The translations under genes were made by a program, and so were the position numbers. The notes beneath the pieces were generated by a model. The model was not told the DNA's origin, ran no database searches, and worked only from the letters and a program-made list of their open reading frames with translations. Of a stretch of 64,000 nucleotides of DNA, positions 38,173 through 48,436 are shown piece by piece (within the stretch, counting starts at the first letter, position 1; the number at the start of each line of letters is the position of its first letter). The stretch is from contig NZ_JAHKQF010000009.1 in assembly GCF_018860965.1 (NCBI RefSeq), positions 310,001 through 374,000 on the forward strand, given 5' to 3'. Source of the stretch: Alteromonas sp. C1M14. Its GTDB lineage: Bacteria > Pseudomonadota > Gammaproteobacteria > Enterobacterales > Alteromonadaceae.

Positions 38173-39930
38173 ATGAACTATTCTTCCGTCTTTTCTTACT
38201 ATTGGTTAGCAATTTGCGCCATACTTTTTCATGCCACAGCTTGGTCTATCGAAGCCGATGTTGAGGGGGTAGAACAATCAGAAATAGAAGAAAACATTCG
38301 CCTTCACCTAAACAACTTAGATGTGGAAACCAACGCCCTTACCGATCCTTACTGGCAAGAGGAAATTAATCGTACTGTCGCCACCGCGGTGGAACCCTTT
38401 GGTTACTATAATAGCCAAGCTAAGGTAGAAATTGACGATGACACGGTGATCGTTCATGTTAATTTAGATACCCCGTTAATTGTGGCTAACGTAACCCGAG
38501 AAATCATTGGTCCTGGGCGCGCCGATGAAGCTTTTCATAAACAATTTAACAACTTTCCGTTACAACAAGGCGACGTGCTGCATCAGCCTGAATATGAAAG
38601 CTTTAAAACGTCCATGTTCAACTACGCCCTCTCTCATGGCTATTTCGATTTTAGTTGGCAAGCCACCCGCTTAGACTTAGTCAGAGAAGACCGTGAAGCC
38701 AATATTCTACTGATTGCCCAAAGCGGCCCTCAATATCAATTTGGCCAATTAAAACTGGTGGGAGAAGATAAATCTGAAGCCATTTTGGAGCGCCTTAAAC
38801 CCTTTACCGAAGGGGAGCCATATTCTTCAATCACCCTCACTAACTATAATCGGCGGTTAAATCAATCGGGTTATTTCTCTCGGGTCATCGCCCGGCCGGT
38901 GGTCAGTGAGGCAGAAAACCTGAAAGTGCCCGTAGAGATCACCCTTGTACACAAACCCAAGGACAGTTTTAACGTAGGCTTAGGGGCAGCCACAGACACT
39001 GGCCCCCGATTACGTTTGCGTTGGGAGCGTCCATGGGTCAACAGCCGTGGACACTCTATTAGCTCAGAGCTGTTTATCTCGTCTCCAGAACAATCTTTGA
39101 CGGTGGATTACCGTATTCCCATGCAGGATATCACCCGCGATTATCTAAGTATTGAAGCGGGTTATCAGTTTATTGAATACAGTAATTCGGATACTGAAGC
39201 AGAAACGTTCTCGGTGGCGGCACACCGCTACTGGCAAGAAAGTGATTCACCTTGGCAGCGTGACGGCTCGTTAACCTATTTAAAAGAAACCTATATTCAG
39301 GGTAGCGACGACGAGCAAACTACTCAGCTTATTATGCCCGGTTATGCGCTGCGCTATCTTGACCGGGATGACAGACTTAATGTGACCAAAGGCACGTATT
39401 TTCAGGTGTTCTCCCAGGTTGGCCAAGAAGGACTAGGATCGGATATCGACATTGTCAAAGCAGTCATCGAGGGCGGCATTATCCGCACCTATAAAAAGCA
39501 CTGGCTAATGATGCGAGCCGAAGCCGGGGCCATCAAAACCAATGATTTTGATAGCGTACCGGCTTCACTGCGATTCTTTGCCGGGGGTGATCAAAGCATT
39601 CGAGGCTTTGCTTATCGGGATATCTCACCTAAAGATACGGTCACTAACCTGGAAACCGGCGAAGAAGAAAGTGATGTCTCTGTTGGCGGCAAATACCTCG
39701 CCACTGCCGGCATCGAATATGCCTATCGCGTAGCGGAAAATTGGCGCGCCGCTTTATTTATGGATGCCGGTACCGCAACCAATGATTTTGATCAGGATAT
39801 TGCTTATGGTTTTGGTACGGGTTTTCATTGGCTCTCGCCCATAGGCCCTGTGCGTGTGTATGCCGCAAGAGGGATTTCAGACTATGAAAATAGTTGGCGA
39901 ATACATTTCATGATAGGGCCAGCATTATGA
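38173..39930 (+). CDS. tamA: Translocation and assembly module outer-membrane protein TamA
   Basis: A 585-residue Omp85-family protein (E. coli TamA 577). It has a signal peptide (residues about 1-24, hydrophobic VFSYYWLAICAILFHATA), then about three POTRA domains to residue ~265 (VEGVEQSEIEENIRLHLNNL opens the first) and a 16-strand barrel with the conserved lid-lock type motif GGDQSIRGFAYRDISP (about 475) and GPVRVYAARGIS near the end. With TamB it inserts certain autotransporters and other outer-membrane proteins and is also linked to lipid transport. Its stop overlaps the tamB start (ATGA), so the pair is coupled. Confidence 0.95.
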   Translation: MNYSSVFSYYWLAICAILFHATAWSIEADVEGVEQSEIEENIRLHLNNLDVETNALTDPYWQEEINRTVATAVEPFGYYNSQAKVEIDDDTVIVHVNLDTPLIVANVTREIIGPGRADEAFHKQFNNFPLQQGDVLHQPEYESFKTSMFNYALSHGYFDFSWQATRLDLVREDREANILLIAQSGPQYQFGQLKLVGEDKSEAILERLKPFTEGEPYSSITLTNYNRRLNQSGYFSRVIARPVVSEAENLKVPVEITLVHKPKDSFNVGLGAATDTGPRLRLRWERPWVNSRGHSISSELFISSPEQSLTVDYRIPMQDITRDYLSIEAGYQFIEYSNSDTEAETFSVAAHRYWQESDSPWQRDGSLTYLKETYIQGSDDEQTTQLIMPGYALRYLDRDDRLNVTKGTYFQVFSQVGQEGLGSDIDIVKAVIEGGIIRTYKKHWLMMRAEAGAIKTNDFDSVPASLRFFAGGDQSIRGFAYRDISPKDTVTNLETGEEESDVSVGGKYLATAGIEYAYRVAENWRAALFMDAGTATNDFDQDIAYGFGTGFHWLSPIGPVRVYAARGISDYENSWRIHFMIGPAL

Positions 39931-42900
39931 AGTTACGCCGTATATTTGTTTGGTTGCTGGTACCTGTATTGGTTTTATTTCTGTTGTTAGGGCTACTTAT
40001 CAGTCCCTTGGGTACTCCCGTATTACGGTACACCGCTGAAACCTTGGTTGATGGGTTATCCATTGAAGATATCAATGGCACCATCTTGAGTGATTTTTCT
40101 GTGAGCGGTTTGTCATGGCAAAATTCCCAGTGGCAGGTTAACGCTAAGTACATAGAAATTAACGCCGTGTTGCGCTGTTTTATTGCCGAAAAGATATGCA
40201 TTGATCATCTTGAGCTAAATCACATTGAGGTAACACAAAAATTTGCCAGTGACGCCACTGAGCAAAGCGACGATTCCGTTGCCGACATCAACTTGCCCAT
40301 TCCTGTTATCTTAAATGCGCTTTCCGTTACCGACTTCTCGTTGACCTTACCCGAACAAACTATTTCCATTTCTTCACTGTCGGTACAAGGCAGTGCAGAT
40401 ACCAAAATACATCTAGATCCGTTAACAGTAAACGGGTTAACGGTGCACCTAGCGGCGGCGGCAACCACACCCGAACCGTCTGCATCCTCCACCAGTTATG
40501 CCATGGATTATCAGGCACCCGAACTGCCGGTTATTCGCCTACCCATTCCCGTAAGCATCAACAATTTTAGCGTATCCCCCGTTACCATTATTCAAGGCGA
40601 CAATGCCCCCATCGATATTGCTAGGGTTGAATGGGACAAGCTCGATTTTGTCGAGAGTCAGTTAAATTGGCGAAAGCTTCACGTGGAACACAGCCAGCTG
40701 CAGCTTGATACGACCGGGGGCATTGTGTTTGCAGAGCGCTATCCACTGGATGTGGCGGCCCAATTAGCGGTGACCCAAGGGGAGATACAGGAAGATATTT
40801 CACTAAACGCTGAGGGTGCTTTAGATGATATGACCTTTAACGTTGAAACCCAAGGCACCTACACCGTGTTGGCACAAGGACAAGGTAATGTGCTTACCGA
40901 CCGCTTGCCGCTGGACTTTAAAATGACCTGGCCTGAGCAAGATATTCCACAAATTGAAGGCGGCACCCTGTGGAAGGGTGCATTGAGTTTTCAAGGAGAG
41001 ATGGGGCAGTACCATCTTACCGGAGAAGCGGGAGCCAACCTGCCTGATATTGGGCCAATACCGGTCTCCGCCGATGTGGTGCTAAAACGGGAAAACATCA
41101 GTGTTAATGCCCTAACCATTGCTATTCTTGAAGGCCAAATCACCAATACAGGCACCTTGTTTTTAGATGAAACCATGAGCTGGTCAGGCCAAACCACCGT
41201 TGCCGGCATTTCTACCCAGTCTCTTTCTCAAATGGGGCCAGAGAATATCAATGGTGGGTTTACCAGCCTCATGCAACTGACCAAGGAAGGCGCAGAAATG
41301 AGCATTACCGATCTGTCAGTGACCGGGCAACGGGACGGTTCACCCATCAACGTAGACGGTGCGCTAGTCTATTCCCAGCGCAGCGATCTTCTGGTCTCAA
41401 ACTTGAATGTGGCACAGCAGGAAAATCAAATTAGTATCGCCGCGCAGATTATAAATCAACGCTATTTAAATGCTGATATTCATTTAGATGTGGATGACAT
41501 AGAACAGCTTTACCCCAATGTTACAGGCGCGGTCAACGGCAGGATAAGGGCCTCTGGGGAATGGACTAACCCTACTGCTAATGGGGCAATAAAGGTGAGT
41601 AACGTGCAGGTATCGCCCGCGTTAAATCCCACGTTAGCTGAACAAGGAGCCGCCAATGGCGTAATGGAAATCACCGGCTCTCTTGATAATCATCAATTAC
41701 AGATAAAGATGGCCACGCCAGAAAACGCGATTCAACTGGCCTTGTCCGGAGGCTGGCAAAACGGCCAATACAACGGCCAAATCAGTGATACCGAACTCGG
41801 GCTACTGACTACCCGCTGGCAACTGATCGCCCCCTTCGGATTTACATATACCGCCGATCCCGCGGAAGTGACAGTGAACGAAAATTGCTGGCAGACAAGG
41901 GAGCAGGGCAAGCTTTGCCTTGAGCAAACCCTTTATCAGAATAACCTTGTTCAGTGGGCAGTAAATGGCCAGACATTACCCTTGGGTATTTGGGCCCACG
42001 AATTTTTGGCTAACACCATTACCGCGCCCTCTGATGCCACGTTGTCATTTACCTCAACGGGGAAAGTAGGTGCAGATGCTCCCCTTAGCGCCACCTTTGA
42101 CATGACAGTATCGCCCTCAACCTGGACCCTTGGCCCGCAACAGCAACTGGCCCTCACCACTGATAATTTTTCGGTAAAAGGTGATTATACCGGTAATGAT
42201 TTAGTGGCGGATCTATCACTAAGCAGTGAACAACTGGGACAAGTTTCGGCACACGTAAATGCCACTCCCACCGATGTTAACGCACCAATCAGCGGTAATC
42301 TGCAGTTAACGGATATCAGCATTGCGCCCTTTAAACCTATGTCTGCGTCTATAAGAACCTTATCAGGGGTACTTAACGGACAATTAGCTCTAAGCGGCTC
42401 TCTCGATTCCGTGCAACTAAACGGTGATATTGCCCTAGCCCAAGGCAATATTGATGTAGAGAGCATGCCGGTAAAAATAAATGACTGGGAACAGCAAATA
42501 CACCTAACAGGGCAAAGTGGCGCCTTCGATGGCAGTTTTCTACTAGGAGACGGAGCAGGCACCATCAACGGTGACTTTCGCTGGCACGACGGTCTTGAGG
42601 CCAATATTCATTTAGATGGCGAGCGCTTTGAGATCCAGCAACCGGATATTCGCATGCAGGTTTCCCCTAATTTAACGGCCAATATCCAGCCAAACAAGGT
42701 CACGGTGAACGGCAGCGTGAATATACCCTGGGCGCGGATCCTAGTAGAAAACTTACCGGCAAATGCGGTTTCCCCCTCTAAAGATGTCCATCTTCGCGGT
42801 GAGCCTCCCACCGAAGATCCCTTAGACATTGTTGATGCGAACGTCATGGTGAATATCGACAAAGCAGAATCCGGTGAAGTGAAACTGGACGCTTTTGGGC

Positions 42901-43646
42901 TAACAGCCAATCTGTATGGCGGGATTGAAGTAAGAACGCAACCAGCCCTAGTGGGCTATGGTGATCTACAAATTCTTGATGGCCGCTACCAAGCCTACGG
43001 TCAAGATTTGATTATCGAAACTGGGGAAGTACAGTTTAACGGACCTTTAGACCAACCCATGTTATTGGTTGAAGCCATTCGTGATCCGGATCAAACCGAA
43101 GATAATGTGGTGGCCGGTGTGCGTATTGAGGGGGCGGCCGACAACCCTAATATTAATTTATTCTCTGAGCCATCCATGAATCAGAGTAACAGTCTTTCCT
43201 ATCTTCTTACTGGTAGTGGGCCAGGATCCAGTTCTAGCGAGCCTGATTACAATGCCCTGTTGTTGGGCTTCGGTCTGTCGAGCACAGAAAAACTACAAGG
43301 CCAATTAGGTGATGCCTTAGGCATTGATGACTTTAGTGTTGGTACCACCTCAAGTGTTGGCAGCAGTTCCACAAAGCTTTCAATTAATGGCAAAATTAAT
43401 GACCGTTTAACCGTACAATACAATCTTGATGTAGGGTTAAGTAGCAATGACTCCTCAACCAGCACATTGCGTCAGCGACAAGAGCCCCCCGACGTGTCCT
43501 TACGGTATCGATTACTACCAAAACTCTTCGTAGAAGCGGTGCAAACCACCATTGATGAACAAACCGAATTTGCCCTCGACTTTTACTATGAGTTTTTCTT
43601 AGGTGAGCCGGCGCCAAGCCGTGTAGAGGAAAACCAAGATAACTAA
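39927..43646 (+). CDS. tamB: Translocation and assembly module inner-membrane protein TamB
   Basis: A 1239-residue protein (E. coli 1259). One N-terminal signal anchor (MKLRRIFVWLLVPVLVLFLL) is followed by about 1000 residues of beta-rich AsmA/TamB repeats. The conserved C-terminal DUF490 domain contains YGDLQILDGRYQAYGQDLII, GPLDQPMLLVEAIRDPDQ and SYLLTGSGPGSSSS. It spans the periplasm as a beta-taco groove and contacts TamA; current work links it to phospholipid transport to the outer membrane. ATG 39927 overlaps the tamA TGA. Confidence 0.95.
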   Translation: MKLRRIFVWLLVPVLVLFLLLGLLISPLGTPVLRYTAETLVDGLSIEDINGTILSDFSVSGLSWQNSQWQVNAKYIEINAVLRCFIAEKICIDHLELNHIEVTQKFASDATEQSDDSVADINLPIPVILNALSVTDFSLTLPEQTISISSLSVQGSADTKIHLDPLTVNGLTVHLAAAATTPEPSASSTSYAMDYQAPELPVIRLPIPVSINNFSVSPVTIIQGDNAPIDIARVEWDKLDFVESQLNWRKLHVEHSQLQLDTTGGIVFAERYPLDVAAQLAVTQGEIQEDISLNAEGALDDMTFNVETQGTYTVLAQGQGNVLTDRLPLDFKMTWPEQDIPQIEGGTLWKGALSFQGEMGQYHLTGEAGANLPDIGPIPVSADVVLKRENISVNALTIAILEGQITNTGTLFLDETMSWSGQTTVAGISTQSLSQMGPENINGGFTSLMQLTKEGAEMSITDLSVTGQRDGSPINVDGALVYSQRSDLLVSNLNVAQQENQISIAAQIINQRYLNADIHLDVDDIEQLYPNVTGAVNGRIRASGEWTNPTANGAIKVSNVQVSPALNPTLAEQGAANGVMEITGSLDNHQLQIKMATPENAIQLALSGGWQNGQYNGQISDTELGLLTTRWQLIAPFGFTYTADPAEVTVNENCWQTREQGKLCLEQTLYQNNLVQWAVNGQTLPLGIWAHEFLANTITAPSDATLSFTSTGKVGADAPLSATFDMTVSPSTWTLGPQQQLALTTDNFSVKGDYTGNDLVADLSLSSEQLGQVSAHVNATPTDVNAPISGNLQLTDISIAPFKPMSASIRTLSGVLNGQLALSGSLDSVQLNGDIALAQGNIDVESMPVKINDWEQQIHLTGQSGAFDGSFLLGDGAGTINGDFRWHDGLEANIHLDGERFEIQQPDIRMQVSPNLTANIQPNKVTVNGSVNIPWARILVENLPANAVSPSKDVHLRGEPPTEDPLDIVDANVMVNIDKAESGEVKLDAFGLTANLYGGIEVRTQPALVGYGDLQILDGRYQAYGQDLIIETGEVQFNGPLDQPMLLVEAIRDPDQTEDNVVAGVRIEGAADNPNINLFSEPSMNQSNSLSYLLTGSGPGSSSSEPDYNALLLGFGLSSTEKLQGQLGDALGIDDFSVGTTSSVGSSSTKLSINGKINDRLTVQYNLDVGLSSNDSSTSTLRQRQEPPDVSLRYRLLPKLFVEAVQTTIDEQTEFALDFYYEFFLGEPAPSRVEENQDN

Positions 43647-43648
43647 GT

Positions 43649-43682
43649 TATGGCTCTGCGGGTAAGCACTCGCAGAGCCATA
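43649..43682. terminator. Long stem-loop between convergent genes, likely terminator without T-run
   Basis: A 12-bp perfect stem (TATGGCTCTGCG at 43649-43660 and CGCAGAGCCATA at 43671-43682) with a 10-base loop, starting 3 bases after the tamB stop and ending 7 bases before the stop of the convergent gene. No T-run follows on either strand, so its role as a terminator or an mRNA-stabilising hairpin is open. Confidence 0.5.
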
Positions 43683-43688
43683 GGCTGG

Positions 43689-45575
43689 TTAGGATTCAGC
43701 CGGTGGGGTTTCGTTATTGCGTATGTAACCTGCGGCTTCTTCATCTTCTTTCAGGGTAATTTTATCCTGCGCGGCCTCAGGAGAGTGAGCGCGGGTTTGT
43801 TGGTTTACCTGATGAATGACGCTGGCACTTTGCAAATCCGCTTCATTGGTAATTGAGGCAATGGATTCCCGTTTTTGCAAGAACGCTTTGATTTCAGCAA
43901 TGATTGACGCCAACTCGTTATCATTTTTGGTTAGTCCCATAATATAACGAGGGGTTTCTAGATTGCTGGCTCCGCTTGTGGCAAAAATGGAGCTTTTAAT
44001 TGTACTGGTAATGATCCAAGGAGTGATGGAGCTTCTTACCAACACATTTTCTGAACGGGTAGAGTCGTGAATCGACATGCCAGTGGAGAATTTTGACTCA
44101 TTAAAGGTACCCTCTGTTTTCAGGTACATCATCATGGATTCAAATTTCAATTCACCCCAAAAAAGATGAGAAGCATTGTTCAGCATTTTTCCCGCTGCGC
44201 TCAACGCCATCCAAGCAAAAAATAGCACCAATGTATGACTTACTTGGTCAAACAAACCCATCATTTCACTTTCGCTTACGCTTCCTCCTGAGAAATTATT
44301 GGTAGCTTCTCTTAGCAGGCTGACGCCATCGGCCACGCTTAAGGCAAATAAGCTTAATAGTAAGAAACTGATGAGCACACAGATCTGCCCTAACAGGGTG
44401 GGCAGCAGCTTTTGTTTAGCGCTAATTTCGTTGTTTTGATCCTGAGCAAGACGAGGTTGAGTTTCGATGAGCAGCTCACCATCAAAACTGCCTTTACCGT
44501 CGGCTTGTTCTTTTAATTTTGGATCTAATTCACGGTATATTCGGTTAGGAATTTCTTTGTAGCGGCGGTTGGCCAGCACGATATTTTCAAGATTGATAAA
44601 TATCTCGTTTGGATGCACCGACTCTTGCAAGTTTTCTCGGTATTCACTAACTTCAGTTTGGGGCGAGACGCCACGCATACGGGTTAATAAACCAGGCAAG
44701 ATGCCAGCGATGACCACCGCCATGGTAAGCCCCAATATGGCTAAGTTTAACCACGCACTGAAGACATGGTACTTGTCCATCCACGCGGCCAGTTCAGCGG
44801 TAGAGACATCGACCACCGCATCTAAACCAAACCCCACCACAACAGGCACTAAAATAGACATACCAATGAGCATAGAAACCGATAACCCCGATGCTTTATG
44901 CAACTGAGTATTGCGACGGTTATGAATGGCTGAGGCGGCGCTAAACCAAAGGCGCAGTAAATACACCAGCAGAATTAGCGAAAGAATCGGCATGGCGAGT
45001 AACTGTGCTTTTTCGCCTGCTAAGCCGGTGGAGACCACAAAGGCAACGATTAGAAACGAGACGAATGCGGCGATAAAACTAATAGCCAGGCTACCTAATT
45101 CCTGTGCCAAATTGCGCAAAGGATGAGGTAAAAAGGTCAGGTTAGGGAAGAGCGAATGTAATAATCGCGCCACCCAACCCTGCGGCTCCAAAAACGTGGT
45201 GTTTTTGCGCCCCATCATCATGGCATGTAGTTGATTATCATCGTAAAGCACGGTTTTTTGCTCCGATTGAGCAATATCCTGCTCGGAGCGAGAACGATTA
45301 TATGCCAATGAGGTAGGCACGGAGCGGCCAACAAAATAACGAAACAACTGAAATAAGCCAATGCCGAGATGGCGGGACCCGGCGGCTAATAACACAAACC
45401 CAAGTATGGCATAAGTGTAAGCGAACACGGGGGTTTCTTTTAGCGCACCTGCCACCATAAGCAGAGGAACAACCCCACCGGCGATTAAAATGGCACCGGT
45501 CACGGCCCGAAATTTCCCTTCAGTTTTAAACGGATTTTTTATACCTAGCGTTTGTGAACCAAAATCATACGCCAT
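43689..45575 (-). CDS. Large membrane protein of unknown function
   Basis: A 628-residue protein I do not recognise. About eight hydrophobic segments are seen, near residues 27-47, 53-75, 162-186, 192-213, 232-258, 275-299, 393-418 and 447-466. They are separated by a soluble loop at about 305-390 (VHPNEIFINLENIVLANRRY, KEIPNRIYRELD) and followed by a long C-terminal soluble part (about 470-628) ending in an acidic, E/Q-rich tail. The segment GELKFESMMMYLKTEGTFNE, then STGMSIHDSTRSENVLVRSS, looks like a conserved folded domain. An AAGGAAAG ribosome site precedes ATG 45575. It stands alone, convergent with tamB. No catalytic motif is evident. Confidence 0.8.
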   Translation of the reverse strand: MAYDFGSQTLGIKNPFKTEGKFRAVTGAILIAGGVVPLLMVAGALKETPVFAYTYAILGFVLLAAGSRHLGIGLFQLFRYFVGRSVPTSLAYNRSRSEQDIAQSEQKTVLYDDNQLHAMMMGRKNTTFLEPQGWVARLLHSLFPNLTFLPHPLRNLAQELGSLAISFIAAFVSFLIVAFVVSTGLAGEKAQLLAMPILSLILLVYLLRLWFSAASAIHNRRNTQLHKASGLSVSMLIGMSILVPVVVGFGLDAVVDVSTAELAAWMDKYHVFSAWLNLAILGLTMAVVIAGILPGLLTRMRGVSPQTEVSEYRENLQESVHPNEIFINLENIVLANRRYKEIPNRIYRELDPKLKEQADGKGSFDGELLIETQPRLAQDQNNEISAKQKLLPTLLGQICVLISFLLLSLFALSVADGVSLLREATNNFSGGSVSESEMMGLFDQVSHTLVLFFAWMALSAAGKMLNNASHLFWGELKFESMMMYLKTEGTFNESKFSTGMSIHDSTRSENVLVRSSITPWIITSTIKSSIFATSGASNLETPRYIMGLTKNDNELASIIAEIKAFLQKRESIASITNEADLQSASVIHQVNQQTRAHSPEAAQDKITLKEDEEAAGYIRNNETPPAES

Positions 45576-45692
45576 TCTTCTTTCCTTGTAACAACTTCAA
45601 ACCAGACAACTCTTGGGTATTTTTAGCATCAAAAACACTCAAGAAAATATTTTATTCTTCAATTATTGATAACAAAAGCTCTCTTAGGCTTC

Positions 45693-46622
45693 TTAAGACT
45701 GCAAAAAATCAGATAAATGGGTTGCTGCAATGCCGAGCAAACGCTGACGAGCTTCTTTTGCCAGCCAAGCAGAATGGGGAGTGATCAGCAAATTTTTAAG
45801 GCCACTATTTAGTAACGGATGATCTTCATCCGGTGGCTCCACTGATAACCCATCAAGTCCGGCCCCGGCTATGTCACCGTTTTTCAGTGCAGCCAGCAAG
45901 GCGTGTTCGTCAATAAGTGCGCCCCGTGCGGTATTAATTAATAAGGCGGATGACTTCATCAGCTTTAGTCTCGCCCCATTAATAAGATGATGAGAGTCCT
46001 CGGTGAGCAAACAATGCAAAGAAACCACATCAGCCTGTGGTAATAAACTGTCTAAAGAAGGTCGCAGATCGTCGGGGTTGCCCGGCCTAGCTGCCACGGT
46101 TACCTTCATGCCTAATGCCACCGCCAATTCAGCAAAACGCTTGCCCAGCTCTCCGTAACCCACAATAACCAGATGCTTGCCCGCTAACTCAAAAACGGGG
46201 TGATCCAGTAGACAAAAATGGGGATTTCGCGACCATACGCCACTTTCCACATCTCGATTATATGGCACAAAAGAGGTGGCCAAATTCAACATTAACATTA
46301 GCGCGTGCTGAGCAACTGCATTGGTACCGTAACCGGCGACATTGGTTACCTTAATGTCTTTTTGTGCACAATAAGCTTTGTCTATGTTGTTGGTCCCCGT
46401 GGCCAACACGCCGATATATTTGAGCTTTTTCCCCTGGCTAAGGGCGCTTTCATCTAAAACCACTTTATTAGTAAGCACTATATCTGCATCGTGGATACGC
46501 TGGCCAACGGTGTCTTTGGTTGTATTGCCATACAAGGTTAAAGACACGGGTAAATCCGTTAGACAGGTAAGATCGAGTTCTTCCGTTTTAAAGGTATCTG
46601 CATCCAGCAAAACCGCTTTCAT
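45693..46622 (-). CDS. D-2-hydroxyacid dehydrogenase (glycerate dehydrogenase/hydroxypyruvate reductase type)
   Basis: A 309-residue NAD-dependent enzyme. The NAD loop is HLVIVGYGELGKRFAELAVA (about residue 148). The catalytic Arg is in LLINTARGALIDEHALL, the Glu in DGLSVEPPDEDHPLL and the His in LLITPHSAWLAKEARQR. The opening MKAVLLDADTF resembles HprA-type glycerate dehydrogenases, although substrate cannot be fixed by sequence alone. ATG 46622 was chosen because a very strong GGAGGAG ribosome site lies just upstream; its A is shared with the TGA stop of the thioesterase gene, so the two are coupled. Confidence 0.88.
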   Translation of the reverse strand: MKAVLLDADTFKTEELDLTCLTDLPVSLTLYGNTTKDTVGQRIHDADIVLTNKVVLDESALSQGKKLKYIGVLATGTNNIDKAYCAQKDIKVTNVAGYGTNAVAQHALMLMLNLATSFVPYNRDVESGVWSRNPHFCLLDHPVFELAGKHLVIVGYGELGKRFAELAVALGMKVTVAARPGNPDDLRPSLDSLLPQADVVSLHCLLTEDSHHLINGARLKLMKSSALLINTARGALIDEHALLAALKNGDIAGAGLDGLSVEPPDEDHPLLNSGLKNLLITPHSAWLAKEARQRLLGIAATHLSDFLQS

Positions 46623-47059
46623 CAAAACTCCTCCATCTTTGAACCTAGCGCCTCTTTTACATCCGCAGGAATGGGAACCGCATTGTCGGTGGTTTTATCT
46701 ACATAAACATGCACAAATTGGCCGTGGGCGACCCGTCTTTGGGATTCTCCGGCATAAACCGATAAGCCATAGGTCACCGAACTTCTGCCTATCTTGACCA
46801 CCCGAACTCCCACAAAAATGGCTTCTGGATACGCAGCGGGAGAAATGTACTGACACTGGGAACTGACCACATAGGTGGTGATCTTGGACAGTTGAGCACT
46901 ATTAGGACAATGGGCTTTTAAAAAGCGGCTCACTGCGGTGTCAAAAAAACTGTAAAATGTTACATTGTTAATGTACCCATTCTCATCGTTATCTTCTAAA
47001 CGAGAGGTCAACGCTACCTGATAAGGATAATCGTTGAGAGAGGGGGCAAAATCCGTCAT
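46622..47059 (-). CDS. Acyl-CoA thioesterase, 4HBT hotdog family
   Basis: A 145-residue single hotdog-fold protein. The active-site region RLEDNDENGYINNVTFYSFF (acidic residue then helix) corresponds to the D-x-D-x-x-G-H-V-N-N motif of YbgC/FcbC-type thioesterases, with Tyr-Ile in place of His-Val. It hydrolyses acyl-CoA thioesters in the cytoplasm; chain preference is unknown. It is the first gene of a two-gene unit with the hydroxyacid dehydrogenase. Confidence 0.85.
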   Translation of the reverse strand: MTDFAPSLNDYPYQVALTSRLEDNDENGYINNVTFYSFFDTAVSRFLKAHCPNSAQLSKITTYVVSSQCQYISPAAYPEAIFVGVRVVKIGRSSVTYGLSVYAGESQRRVAHGQFVHVYVDKTTDNAVPIPADVKEALGSKMEEF

Positions 47060-47172
47060 AAAGCGCTCCTACAAAAGCAAAGACGTTATCAGCATACCCC
47101 CATGAATTTATCAGATCCATTGTCGATACCGGATAATATCTTTGCTTTACAATTGTGTTGTACTAATCCCTT

Positions 47173-48285
47173 TTATCCGTGAGGCTTGTCTAGCAGCACC
47201 ATATCGTCACGGTGGATCACCACTTCGCTGCCCGCAAAACCAAGTAAGGTGGCAATCTGCTGGCTTTTCTGCCCTTTAATTTTGTGTAAATCCTTTGCAT
47301 CGTATAGCACCAAGCCCTTGGCTATGGTTTGTGTGCCACTTTTAATCTCAACCGCATCGCCGGCGCAGAACTTACCGTTCACATGGGTAATACCTGAAGG
47401 CAGCAGCGATGCGCCTTTGCACACAATGGCCCGCGTCGCCCCTGCATCTACCTGGATGCTGCCTTTAGATGCTAGCGTATGAGTCAGCCAAAGAGCGCGG
47501 GCTTTCTGACTGGATTGCTGAGCAGAAAACAAAGTACCCGGGTTGTTTCCTTTTAGTAAGCGGTCAAATACCTCACCGTTGCGGCCATTTACGATAAGGG
47601 TTTGGATACCACTTTGGGTACATTTGTCTGCAGCTTCAATTTTTGTGCGCATACCACCAGTGCCCATGGCCGTACCTGCACCGCCTGCCAAGGCATAGAT
47701 GGCTGGGGAGATGGAGTCGACGTTAGGGATCAAGGTGGCCGATGGGTCCTGACGAGGATCGGCGGTAAATAAGCCATCAATATCAGAACAAATAATTAAA
47801 GTATCCGCTTGGGCAACCAACGCGGTGTATGCCCCTAAATTATCGTTATCGCCAACTTTTAGTTCTGCCACCGCTACCGTGTCGTTCTCATTTACAATGG
47901 GTAATGCTTGGTGATTTAAGAGTTCTCGCAGGGTATTTTTGATATTCACGTAGCGGGTACGGTCACGTAAATCACCGGCGGTGAGCAACACTTGTGCACA
48001 TGGACAGTCGAAAAACCGTTGCCAGTTTGACATCATCTGGGTTTGCCCAATGGCCGCCATAGCCTGTTTTTCCGCAATGGAGGCGGTATGATTTACCGCA
48101 ACCCGACCTCGTCCTGCCGCCACACTTCCCGAAGACACAACAATCACTTCTTTACCGGCAGCACGACTTTCGGTGATAAACCGCGCAATGGGTAGTAAAT
48201 ATTTGGCACTGACTTGTAGACCATCGGGGGCAATTAATGCGCTCCCAACCTTAATCACAGCGCGCTTCCAGGTAAAATCACTCAT
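47173..48285 (-). CDS. proB: Glutamate 5-kinase
   Basis: A 370-residue enzyme (E. coli ProB 367). The amino acid kinase domain (residues 1-~260) shows AVIKVGSALIAPDG, EVIVVSSGSVAAGRGRV, NENDTVAVAELKVGDNDNLG and AGGAGTAMGTGGMRTKIEAA; the C-terminal PUA domain (about 280-360) shows GSIQVDAGATRAIVCKGASL. It phosphorylates glutamate in the first step of proline synthesis and is feedback-inhibited by proline in known members. proA, often the next gene, is not here. Confidence 0.96.
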   Translation of the reverse strand: MSDFTWKRAVIKVGSALIAPDGLQVSAKYLLPIARFITESRAAGKEVIVVSSGSVAAGRGRVAVNHTASIAEKQAMAAIGQTQMMSNWQRFFDCPCAQVLLTAGDLRDRTRYVNIKNTLRELLNHQALPIVNENDTVAVAELKVGDNDNLGAYTALVAQADTLIICSDIDGLFTADPRQDPSATLIPNVDSISPAIYALAGGAGTAMGTGGMRTKIEAADKCTQSGIQTLIVNGRNGEVFDRLLKGNNPGTLFSAQQSSQKARALWLTHTLASKGSIQVDAGATRAIVCKGASLLPSGITHVNGKFCAGDAVEIKSGTQTIAKGLVLYDAKDLHKIKGQKSQQIATLLGFAGSEVVIHRDDMVLLDKPHG

Positions 48286-48436
48286 GAGGCTGACAACTTA
48301 ACAAAGAGACAGTGAGAATACTGCAAACATACACAGAAAAAAAAGGCATTTTACTGTGTTTTTTTTAACAAGCGGAAATCTATATTTGCGGTGAGCGAAA
48401 AAGTATCTACGGTCAAACACTAGCGGCTTGACCAAT

